From the NCBI GenBank assembly GCA_944387065.1, contig CALXDM010000004.1, forward strand, positions 1 through 64,000: DNA of 64,000 nt, read 5' to 3'. Of the stretch, positions 32,580-40,305 are shown one piece after another. The translations under genes and the position numbers were made by a program. The notes beneath the pieces are model-generated. The model did no database searches. It had not been told where the DNA came from and was given only the letters and a program-made list of their open reading frames with translations. The DNA is from an uncultured Oscillospiraceae bacterium. Lineage in GTDB: Bacteria > Bacillota > Clostridia > Oscillospirales > Oscillospiraceae. Each line of letters starts with the position of its first letter. Position 1 is the stretch's first letter.

Positions 32580-32737
32580 GTTTCAGTTTTCCTCCTTGTT
32601 AAAGTTTCCCGCTTGTATGGGCTGGGGCGAAACTCGCTGTTCTCCGGACTCAACCGCCGCGTCAAGGGGCGGGAGGGGCGCGACCTCCCATCCTTTGACC
32701 CGGCAGGCCAGGCCAGATACAGTGGTCTGCCTTCGCC

Positions 32738-32754
32738 CAATATTCGGGATATTG
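32738..32754. promoter_or_regulatory. Inverted repeat at the SLH gene transcription start
   Basis: CAATAT and ATATTG arms with a 5-base spacer, directly downstream of the -10 and over the predicted start point; a plausible repressor site. Confidence 0.45.
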
Positions 32755-32756
32755 TG

Positions 32757-32786
32757 ATTATATCGGCCGGTGGTGGGAACTGTCAA
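32757..32786 (-). promoter_or_regulatory. Promoter for the SLH protein gene
   Basis: Exact TTGACA and TATAAT hexamers with 18-bp spacing on the minus strand, about 170 bases upstream of the start codon, leaving a long leader. Confidence 0.75.
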
Positions 32787-32798
32787 CCGATTCCTGCC

Positions 32799-32817
32799 AA
32801 CTGTAACACAACTGTAA
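32799..32817 (-). repeat. Tandem 8-bp boxes upstream of the SLH promoter
   Basis: Two TTACAGTT boxes on the minus strand, 11 bp apart (one helical turn), beginning about 13 bp upstream of the -35. The arrangement is typical of a response-regulator or activator site. Confidence 0.5.
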
Positions 32818-32828
32818 TAAAGCGCAGC

Positions 32829-34286
32829 TCATCCGGCGCGCTGCCGGGGAGCGAGGCAGTCCTCCAGCACCGCCCATTCCGAGAAGGGGCGGCGCACACC
32901 ATGGGACTCGATGTATCCCTCGTGGCCCTTGCCCAGCAGGGCTACCAGGTCCCCAGGGCGGGCCAGGGCCAGGGCGGCCCGAATGGCTTGCCGCCGCAAG
33001 GGGAGGATGCGGAAGGGGATGCGCCCGCGCAGCTGTTGGGCAATCTGCTCGCAGATGGCCCGCACCGGCTCGCTGCGGGGATTGTCCTCGGTGAGCAGGG
33101 CGCAGTCGGCCCATTGGGCGGCGGCCCGGCCCATGTCCCGGCGGCGCATGGGCGGCCGGTCGCCCCCTGCGCCGAACACCAGGATGATCCGCCCGGGCAC
33201 ATGGGGGCGCAGGGCCCGCAGCAGGGCTCGGAAGCTGTCGCCGTTGTGGGCGTAGTCGATGAGCACGCCCACGCCGTTGCCGGTGGGGAAACGCTGGGTG
33301 CGCCCAGGCACCACCACCTGGGCCAGCCCCGCCCGGATAGCCCCGTCCTCCACCCCCAGGGCTCGGGTCAGGGCGATGGCGGCCAGGGCGTTCTCCCCGT
33401 TGAACTGCCCGGGCATGGGCAGGAAGTAGGGATCTTGGGATCCGTCCAGCTCCACCAGGGTGGACAGGGGGTGGCTGGGGTCGGGGCGGACGGCCCGCAG
33501 TCGGGCATCCGTCCCCCCTCCCGTCCCAAAGGTGACCACAGGCACGCCGGGGGGAACCTGCCGGGACATGGCGGGCCAGCTGGGGTCGTCGGCATTGCCC
33601 ACAGCCAGCTTGCACTGGGAAAACAGGGCGGCCTTGCAGGCGCGGTACTCCTCCAGGTCAGCGTGCTCCCCGGGGCCGATGTGGTCGGGGGAGAGGTTGA
33701 GGAACACCCCCGCGTCAAACCGGATGCCCGCCACCCGGCCCAGCTTCATGGCCTGGGAGGACACCTCCATCACCACATGGGTGCACCCGGCATCGGCCAT
33801 GCGGCGCAACAGGGCGTGGAGCGCCACCGGCTCCGGGGTGGTGTTGCCCGTCTCGGCCAGCTTCTCCCGCCCTAGGAAGGCCCCCAGGGTGCCGATCATC
33901 CCGGGCCGGTGCCCCGCGGCGGCCAGGATGTCCCGGATCATGTGGGCGGTGGAGGTTTTGCCCTTGGTTCCGGTGACGGCGATGGTCACCAGTGCCTGGG
34001 CCGGGTGGCGGTAGAACGCCCCGGCCAGCAGGGCCAGGGCGTGCCTGGGGTTGGGCACCGACACGGTGGGCAGGCCGGGCAGGGCGGGTCCGGAGGTGAG
34101 GAGCGCCGCCGCGCCCCGGGCCTTTGCCTGGGCCAGGAAGTGGGCGCCGTCCGTCCGGGCGCCGGGCAGGGCGGCAAAGAGCATCCCCGGCGCCACCTGC
34201 CGGGAGTCGCAGGTCAGCCCCGTGAGCTCCGGGTCGTCCCCGGGGCAGGGCAGGTTCAGGGGGATGAGCAGTTGGGAGAGTTTCAT
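32829..34286 (-). CDS. murE: MurE-type UDP-MurNAc-tripeptide ligase, DAP-type motif
   Basis: ATP-dependent Mur ligase adding the third residue to the peptidoglycan stem. 485 residues: N-terminal UDP-binding domain, P-loop AVTGTKGKTSTAHM near residue 108, VMEVSSQAMKLGR, and a C-terminal domain with IDYAHNGDSFRALLRALRP. The specificity loop reads TEDNPRSEP; DNPR is the signature of meso-diaminopimelate-adding enzymes. ATG 34286 with AAGGAG. Downstream of a second MurE paralogue, separated by a hairpin. Confidence 0.88.
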   Translation of the reverse strand: MKLSQLLIPLNLPCPGDDPELTGLTCDSRQVAPGMLFAALPGARTDGAHFLAQAKARGAAALLTSGPALPGLPTVSVPNPRHALALLAGAFYRHPAQALVTIAVTGTKGKTSTAHMIRDILAAAGHRPGMIGTLGAFLGREKLAETGNTTPEPVALHALLRRMADAGCTHVVMEVSSQAMKLGRVAGIRFDAGVFLNLSPDHIGPGEHADLEEYRACKAALFSQCKLAVGNADDPSWPAMSRQVPPGVPVVTFGTGGGTDARLRAVRPDPSHPLSTLVELDGSQDPYFLPMPGQFNGENALAAIALTRALGVEDGAIRAGLAQVVVPGRTQRFPTGNGVGVLIDYAHNGDSFRALLRALRPHVPGRIILVFGAGGDRPPMRRRDMGRAAAQWADCALLTEDNPRSEPVRAICEQIAQQLRGRIPFRILPLRRQAIRAALALARPGDLVALLGKGHEGYIESHGVRRPFSEWAVLEDCLAPRQRAG

Positions 34287-34410
34287 GGGCAGCGCTCCTT
34301 TGCAGATTGCTGCCCCAGCCTATGCCCCAGGCAGGGGAAGGGTTCTCCTTTGGCCATCGTTTCGCCTCAAAACAGGTGGAAACAGGCCCGTCCCTGCCTC
34401 TGGACGCAGA

Positions 34411-34447
34411 TTGCCCCGCCCCTCCTGAACAGGGAGGGGCGGGGCAA
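34411..34447. repeat. GC-rich hairpin between the two murE genes
   Basis: Perfect 15-base arms (TTGCCCCGCCCCTCC and complement), 7-base loop, no T-tract. May stall RNA polymerase or set different message levels for the two ligases. The rest of 34287-34476 shows nothing else. Confidence 0.7.
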
Positions 34448-34476
34448 TGGGAAGAGTGGCACGGCAGCCGGCCTGA

Positions 34477-36048
34477 TCAGGCCCCGGCTTGGGTGGTGGG
34501 GGCCTCCGCGCCCGGCTGAGCCTGGGCGGCCTGGCGGGCGTCGTACTCCCGGAGGAAGGCCTGGACATAGTCCACGTCGGAGGGGGTGTCGATATACTCG
34601 GTACCCCGCTTCTGCCTCGTCTCCGCCCCTTTGCCGGTGATGAGCAGCACGGAGGGTTCTGCACAGCTGAGCACCGCCTGGCGGATGGCCTCCCCCCGGT
34701 TGGGCTGGATCTCATAGGGGCAGCCTTGGGCGGACACATGGCCGGCGATCTCCCGGCAGATGGACAGGGTGTCCTCCTCGCCGGAGTCCTCCTCGGTGAG
34801 CACCACCAGGTCGGAGGACTGGCCCGATACCTCCCCCAGGTCCCGGCGGCGGTCGAAGGCCTTCCGGCCGGGGCAGCCGAACACGGTGACGATCCGCCGG
34901 CCGGGGTACTCCGCGCGCACCGACTGGAACAGAGTCTCAAAACTCATGCGGTTGTGGGCGTAGTCTACGATGGCGGTCACCCCGCCGTCAGCGCTGGTGA
35001 ACACCTCCATCCGACCGGGCACCCGGGTACGCTCCAGCCCCGCGGCCACCGCCCCCTCCGGGATGCCCAGACCCCGGCACACCGCGATGGCGGCCAGGGC
35101 GTTGTCCACGTTGAACAGCCCCGGCATCCCCAGGCAGAAGTCCCGGTCCAGTCCCTGGGCCGCCGCGTGGAAGCGGATGCCATGCCCCTGCTTGCCGATC
35201 CCGCTGCCATACACGTCGGCATCGGGGTCCCGCCGGGAGAAGGTGAGCACCCGCCCGCAGTCCCGCCGGGCGGCGGCCAGCACCGGCCCGGCCCGGTCGC
35301 AGTCCAGGTTGACGCAGGCCAGTTCGGCCTGGGCGAAGAGCTTGAGCTTGGACTGAAAGTAGTCCTCAAAGTCCGGGTGTTCCACTGGGGAGATATGGTC
35401 CCGGCCGATGTTCAGAAAGCAGGCCGCGGCGAACCGGACGCCCAGGGTGCGGTGGTACTTCAGGGCCTGGCTGGACACCTCCATCACCAGGTACTCCAGC
35501 CCCGCGGACAGGGCGTTGGCAAAGTGCCGTTGCAGCTCCAGCGGCTCGGGGGTGGTGAGGTGGGACTCAAAGTGCTCCACCCCGTCATCGGTGTCGATGG
35601 AGGAGATGACGCCGCAGACGCCGCCCTTGGCCGACAGGTGCTCGTCCAGGATCGCTTTCAGGTAGTAGGCGGTGGACGACTTGCCCTTGGTGCCTGTGAT
35701 CCCGATGACAGCCAGGCGTTGGGAGGGGTCGTTGTAGTACCGCACCGCCAGCCGGGCCATGGCCCGGCGTAGATCGCTCACCAGGATGCAGGGCAGCTCC
35801 ACCTGAGGGTAGGAGGTCTGGCTCACATAGGCGAAGGCCCCCTGGCGGGCGGCCTGGGAGAGGAATTCCGGCCGGAAGTGGGCGCCCTTACAGATAAACA
35901 GGGTGCCCGGCCCCACCTGTCGGGAGTCGCAGCACACCAGCTCCACCGTCCGCTCCAGATCCAGCCCGGCGGGCAGCGGGGCGGCCAGCAGCCCCTCCCG
36001 GGTCAGCAGCGCGCAGTAGTCTTGCAGGGGGTAGCGGGTCAGCTCCAC
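34477..36048 (-). CDS. MurE-like Mur ligase paralogue with altered specificity loop
   Basis: Mur ligase family protein, 523 residues, with the same architecture as MurE: FICKGAHFRPEFLSQA in domain 1, P-loop GITGTKGKSSTAYYLKAIL near residue 115, EVSSQALKYHRT, and VDYAHNRMSFETLFQSV in domain 3. The amino-acid-selecting loop reads LTEEDSGEED instead of DNPR, so it should not bind diaminopimelate the usual way; the acceptor amino acid is unknown. GTG start at 36048 with GGAGG. Lies between the aspartate racemase gene and the second murE in the same run. Confidence 0.85.
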   Translation of the reverse strand: MELTRYPLQDYCALLTREGLLAAPLPAGLDLERTVELVCCDSRQVGPGTLFICKGAHFRPEFLSQAARQGAFAYVSQTSYPQVELPCILVSDLRRAMARLAVRYYNDPSQRLAVIGITGTKGKSSTAYYLKAILDEHLSAKGGVCGVISSIDTDDGVEHFESHLTTPEPLELQRHFANALSAGLEYLVMEVSSQALKYHRTLGVRFAAACFLNIGRDHISPVEHPDFEDYFQSKLKLFAQAELACVNLDCDRAGPVLAAARRDCGRVLTFSRRDPDADVYGSGIGKQGHGIRFHAAAQGLDRDFCLGMPGLFNVDNALAAIAVCRGLGIPEGAVAAGLERTRVPGRMEVFTSADGGVTAIVDYAHNRMSFETLFQSVRAEYPGRRIVTVFGCPGRKAFDRRRDLGEVSGQSSDLVVLTEEDSGEEDTLSICREIAGHVSAQGCPYEIQPNRGEAIRQAVLSCAEPSVLLITGKGAETRQKRGTEYIDTPSDVDYVQAFLREYDARQAAQAQPGAEAPTTQAGA

Positions 36049-36074
36049 GATGGGTCACCTCCGGGATGGGATGG

Positions 36075-36776
36075 TCAGATGGTGCGCAGGGGATAGCCGC
36101 AGGCGGCCACCGCCCGCTGGGCCAGCACCGCCATGGCGTCCAGGTAGAAGGGGGGCAGGGGGTGGTAGGTGGCGAACACGGACAGCTCGGTGCAGGCCAG
36201 CACGGCGCAGTCGCAGCCGGCGGCCCGGATGGCCCGGTCGATGTGGGCGAACTTCTCCCGGCTGCCCGTCTCCCCCTGCTTGATCTCATCATAGATGACG
36301 GACATCACCAGCCGCTGGGTATCCGGGTCGGGGGACACCGCCTCCAGCCCCGCCGCGGCGCACTCCCGCTGGTACAGCCCCATGCGCAGGGTGCCGTCGG
36401 TGGCCAGGATGCCGGCCCGGCGCTTGCCCTGGCTGGCCAGCACCCGGGCGGTCTCCCGGATCATGTGGAGGATGGGCACGCCCACCTCCCCCCGCAGCTG
36501 GTCCACGAAGCAGTGAGAGGTGTTACAGGGGATGGCGATGGCGGTGCAGCCGCAGCGCTCCAGCAGCTTGGCGTCATCCCGCAGCCGCTGATACAGTGCG
36601 CTGGTGTCCCCCGACAGGATGGCCTGGGTCCGGTCGGGGATTTGGGTGTCCGAGAGGATCAGGGTGGGCAGGTGGTCCTGGTCCCGGGCCGCGTCGGTGC
36701 GGTCCAGCACGAACTGGTAGAATACCTGGGTGGCCTGGGGGCCCATGCCGCCCAGCACGCCTAATTTCTGCTCCAT
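36075..36776 (-). CDS. Aspartate/glutamate racemase family protein
   Basis: PLP-independent racemase interconverting L- and D-Asp (or Glu). 233 residues with LGVLGGMGPQAT at the N-terminus and both catalytic cysteines in context: IPCNTSHCF (Cys84) and LACTELSV (Cys195). The DRTDAARDQDH pattern after the first strand fits the aspartate racemase (YgeA/RacX) side more than MurI. ATG 36776 follows AAGGAG, 10 bp after the ATP-grasp gene stop and 26 bp before the MurE-like gene. Confidence 0.88.
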   Translation of the reverse strand: MEQKLGVLGGMGPQATQVFYQFVLDRTDAARDQDHLPTLILSDTQIPDRTQAILSGDTSALYQRLRDDAKLLERCGCTAIAIPCNTSHCFVDQLRGEVGVPILHMIRETARVLASQGKRRAGILATDGTLRMGLYQRECAAAGLEAVSPDPDTQRLVMSVIYDEIKQGETGSREKFAHIDRAIRAAGCDCAVLACTELSVFATYHPLPPFYLDAMAVLAQRAVAACGYPLRTI

Positions 36777-36786
36777 AGCCTGCTCC

Positions 36787-38001
36787 TTATCCATTGGGCT
36801 TCCGGTTGTGCCGGTGAAAGCGCACATAGGTGCCGATGTGGTTCTTCCACACCCGCCAGATCCGCCTGGGGGTATAGTCCGGCCGGTACTCCATGGGATG
36901 GTGGTCAGTGTCCCGGCCAAACAGACGCTTCATCCGCCGGTGGTAGGACTTGGGGATGAAGGCCAGGGCCAGCCGGCGGGGGATCATCCGCCAGAGGGTC
37001 TCCCGCTCCACCACCGTGCAGGGCACATCCCGCCCCTCCAGTAGATCGCCCACCAGGTACCGGGCGATGTTGGCCCCCGCCCCGGTGACATAGTAGTTGC
37101 TGCGTCCCTGCCGGCAGTTGATCTCAAAGGCCTTGTACGTCCCGTCCCGCTGGTCGAACTTCAGGTCAAAATTGGAGAAGCCCACATATCCCAAATCCTC
37201 CAGCATGGCCTGGATGCGCTGGCACAGGGGCTGGTCGTGCTCGGTGAGGATGACGGCGTGGTTGCCGATTCCATGGGGGGAGTGCTCCTCCAGCAGCACA
37301 TGGCCCAGGCACATCAGCTTCACCTTGCCCCGGGTGTCCGAGTAGTTGGTGAGCACCCGCATATAGGTGTCGTCCCCGGGGATAAATTCCTGGAGGATCA
37401 TCTTGCCGGGATAGCCCGCGGCGTATACCTCGTCCAGGGCGGCCAGCAGCTCCTCCCGGCTCTGGCACAGGTAGACCTTCTTCAGCTCCTGGTGCCCCGT
37501 GGCCCAGTAGGCCACCCCGTCGGCGGGCTTGGCGATATAGGGGGGGTGCCAGGGCAGGGTGAAATCGTGGCCCATGGAACCGTCGTAGACGAAGGTGGCC
37601 GGGTGGTCGATGCCGTAGCGGTCGCACAGGGCGTAGAACTGCTCCTTGTCGGTCAGCCGGTCCAGCAGCTCCCCGCTGATATAGTTGCACTTCACATTGG
37701 CGGGGAAACGGTCTTTCAGGTGGGCGCACAGCTTCACATAGCTGTCCCCGCAGCCGATGACCAGCACGGTTTTGTCCCTGCACTCCTGGGCCACCGTGTT
37801 GACATTGCGCAGGAAGGTTTCGGCGTCCTCGTTGTCCAGGCAGGGCCGGTAGTCCAGGATGGAGCTGTACGCGCAGGGGAAGCTGACGTACTTGCCATAG
37901 GCGATGCTGCGCACCCCATAGGCCTCGTGAAAGGCCCGGGCCACGCTGTACACATTGATGTCGCCGCCAAACAGCAGCGGCTGGAACGGGGGGGTAGACA
38001 T
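36787..38001 (-). CDS. ATP-grasp carboxylate-amine ligase, possible D-aspartate ligase
   Basis: ATP-grasp enzyme of 404 residues. Visible: an N-terminal Rossmann-like GGDINVYSVARAFHEAYG, ATP-grasp core with YIAKPADGVAYW, KMILQEFIPGDDTYMRVL, and the metal-binding FDLKFDQRDGTYKAFEINCRQG. Its immediate partner is an aspartate racemase, the same gene pair that makes the D-Asp side chain of Enterococcus faecium peptidoglycan (D-aspartate ligase plus racemase). The function here is inferred from that context. Long basic C-terminus after residue 340. AGGAGG upstream of the ATG. Confidence 0.75.
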   Translation of the reverse strand: MSTPPFQPLLFGGDINVYSVARAFHEAYGVRSIAYGKYVSFPCAYSSILDYRPCLDNEDAETFLRNVNTVAQECRDKTVLVIGCGDSYVKLCAHLKDRFPANVKCNYISGELLDRLTDKEQFYALCDRYGIDHPATFVYDGSMGHDFTLPWHPPYIAKPADGVAYWATGHQELKKVYLCQSREELLAALDEVYAAGYPGKMILQEFIPGDDTYMRVLTNYSDTRGKVKLMCLGHVLLEEHSPHGIGNHAVILTEHDQPLCQRIQAMLEDLGYVGFSNFDLKFDQRDGTYKAFEINCRQGRSNYYVTGAGANIARYLVGDLLEGRDVPCTVVERETLWRMIPRRLALAFIPKSYHRRMKRLFGRDTDHHPMEYRPDYTPRRIWRVWKNHIGTYVRFHRHNRKPNG

Positions 38002-38058
38002 CTTGACATCGGCCTCCTTTTGTGCCCGGCAGCCCCGGGGAGGGGCGGCCGGCAGGGG

Positions 38059-40305
38059 TTAGCTCCCAGCCCGCTTGACCAGGAAGACCCCCTGGATCTG
38101 GGAGAGCTTGCGGATGACCCCGGCCAGCTCTTGCTGATCCTTGACGGACAGCTCCAGGGACACCAGGGCATAGCCGTCGGGCTGGCTGCGGGCGGACAGG
38201 TTGTTCACCTTTACCTTCTGGGTGGACAGGGTCATGGCCACGTCCAGGGCCAGCCCGTCCCGATCCTTGGCGGAGATCTCCAGGCAGGTGCGGTAGGCCG
38301 CCTGATCCCCCTCCACCCAGGACACCTCCACCCAGCGCCCCGCCTCCTCCGGGGCGCGCCGGGCGGGGTCGGCGTTGGGGCAGTCCTGCCGATGGATGGA
38401 CACCCCGTAGCCCCGGGTGATGAAACCCACCACCGGGTCGCCGGGGACGGGGGTACAGCACTTGGCGAACTTCACCATGCAGTTGTCCAGCCCCTCCACC
38501 ACCACGCCGCTCTCCGAGTGGCGGGGACGGCTGGCGGCCGGGGCGGGCTGCCGGTGGGCGGCGGGGAAAATCGTCAGGCCGGCGTTCAGCTCGTCCTGCA
38601 TGGCCTGGCGCTCGGCGTTCTGCCGCTCCAGCCGGCCCATCCGGACCAGCTCTTCCTTCATGCGGGCAGCCGCCTTCTGGGCGGACATACCGCCGTAGCC
38701 GATGGCGGCGTACAGCTCGTCCAGAGCGCCAAAGCGCACCCGCTTGAGCAGGGCCTCCAGCACCTCAGGGGTGGCAGTGATGGCGGCCATGGACAGCCCG
38801 ATGTGCTTCAGTTCCGACTCAAAGGCCGCCCGGCCGGTGGCGATGTTCTCCTCCCGGCGCTCCTTCTTAAACCATTGGCGGATCTTGTTGCGGGCCTCGT
38901 TGGACTTGCAGATGCTCATCCAGTCCCGGCTGGGCCCTTTGGCGGACTTGGAGGTGAGGATCTCCACAATGTCGCCGTTTTTCAGCGGCGTGTCGTAGGT
39001 GACGATGCGCCCGTTCACTCTGGCTCCTGTCATGGAGTTGCCCACGGCGGAGTGGATGGAATAGGCAAAGTCGATGGGGGTGGCCCCGGCGGGCAGGCTC
39101 TTCACGTCCCCGTTGGGGGTAAAGACGAACACCTCGTCGGCAAACAGGTCGACCTTCAAGGTGCGCACGAACTCGTCCGGGTCGGTGTCCTGCTGGCTCT
39201 CCAGCAGCTTGCGCACCCACTCAAACTCCTGCTCGCTGCCCAGTTTGCTGTTGGCCATCCCCTGCTTGTACTTCCAGTGGGCGGCCACGCCGTACTCGGC
39301 GGTCTGGTGCATGTCCCAGGTGCGGATCTGCACCTCAAAGGGCAGGCCCTCCCGGCCGATGACGGTGGTGTGCAGGGACTGGTAGCCGTTGGGCTTGGGG
39401 GTGCCGATATAGTCCTTGAACCGCCCCAGTACCGGCTTGAACATATCGTGGATGCAGCCCAGCACGGTGTAGCAGGCGGGGATGTCCTTCACGATGACCC
39501 GGAAGGCGTAGATGTCGAAGATCTCCCGGATGGTTTTGCTCTGGGCGTACATTTTCCGGTACACGGAGTAGATGTGCTTGAGCCGGCCGTAGACGGTGCA
39601 CGCCACCCGCTCCTGGGCCAGGCGCTGCTCGATCTGCGCCTGCATCCGGGCCAGAAACTCGGAGTTCTGGCGGGTGAGCTCGTCCAGCTCCCGCTGGACC
39701 TCCCGGTACCCGATGGGGTCCAGGTAGCGCAGGGACAGGTCCTCCAGCTCCCACTTCAGCCGCTGCATCCCCAGCCGGTGGGCGATGGGGGCGTAGATCT
39801 CCATGGTCTCCAGCGACTTCTCCTTCTGCTTGCGCTCGGACTGGTATTGCAGGGTGCGCATATTGTGCAGCCGGTCGCACAGCTTGATGAGGATGACCCG
39901 CACGTCCTTGGCCATGGCCATGAACATCTTGCGCAGGTTCTCCATCTGCTCCTCCTCTTTGGAGGTGTACTGCATCCGGGTCAGCTTGGTGACCCCCTCC
40001 ACCAGGTCGGCCACCGTGGGACCAAACCGCTTGGCGATGTCGTCATGGGTGGAGTCGGTGTCCTCGATGCAGTCGTGCAGCAGCGCGGCGATGATGGAGT
40101 CCAGGTCCAGGCCCAGCTCGGCCACGATCTCCGCCACCGCCACGGGATGGGTGATATAGGGTTCGCCGCTCTTGCGCAGCTGGCTGCCGTGGTGCTCGTC
40201 GGCATAGGTAAAGGCGGCGCGGAGCCGGGCCTGATCGGCGCCTGGGTTGCCCTCCAGCACCCGGCGCTCCAGCTGTTCATAGCGGGCCTGAATGTTTGCT
40301 TCCAC
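38059..40305 (-). CDS. rel: Bifunctional (p)ppGpp synthetase/hydrolase
   Basis: RelA/SpoT family enzyme making and degrading (p)ppGpp in the stringent response. 748 residues: HD hydrolase domain with ALLHDCIEDTDST near residue 75; synthetase domain with RFKDYIGTPKPNGYQSLHT near 260 (the RXKD form seen in bifunctional Rel); TGS domain with FVFTPNGDVKSLPAGATPID near 390; a helical/CC region with FAKCCTPVPGD near 615; C-terminal ACT. It starts at GTG, and its first 29 bases overlap the recJ 3' end. Confidence 0.96.
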   Translation of the reverse strand: MEANIQARYEQLERRVLEGNPGADQARLRAAFTYADEHHGSQLRKSGEPYITHPVAVAEIVAELGLDLDSIIAALLHDCIEDTDSTHDDIAKRFGPTVADLVEGVTKLTRMQYTSKEEEQMENLRKMFMAMAKDVRVILIKLCDRLHNMRTLQYQSERKQKEKSLETMEIYAPIAHRLGMQRLKWELEDLSLRYLDPIGYREVQRELDELTRQNSEFLARMQAQIEQRLAQERVACTVYGRLKHIYSVYRKMYAQSKTIREIFDIYAFRVIVKDIPACYTVLGCIHDMFKPVLGRFKDYIGTPKPNGYQSLHTTVIGREGLPFEVQIRTWDMHQTAEYGVAAHWKYKQGMANSKLGSEQEFEWVRKLLESQQDTDPDEFVRTLKVDLFADEVFVFTPNGDVKSLPAGATPIDFAYSIHSAVGNSMTGARVNGRIVTYDTPLKNGDIVEILTSKSAKGPSRDWMSICKSNEARNKIRQWFKKERREENIATGRAAFESELKHIGLSMAAITATPEVLEALLKRVRFGALDELYAAIGYGGMSAQKAAARMKEELVRMGRLERQNAERQAMQDELNAGLTIFPAAHRQPAPAASRPRHSESGVVVEGLDNCMVKFAKCCTPVPGDPVVGFITRGYGVSIHRQDCPNADPARRAPEEAGRWVEVSWVEGDQAAYRTCLEISAKDRDGLALDVAMTLSTQKVKVNNLSARSQPDGYALVSLELSVKDQQELAGVIRKLSQIQGVFLVKRAGS

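Noticed and set aside
30162..33875. 1237-codon plus frame opposite the SLH gene and murE
   Set aside because: Spans two real genes and their promoter region; shadow frame.
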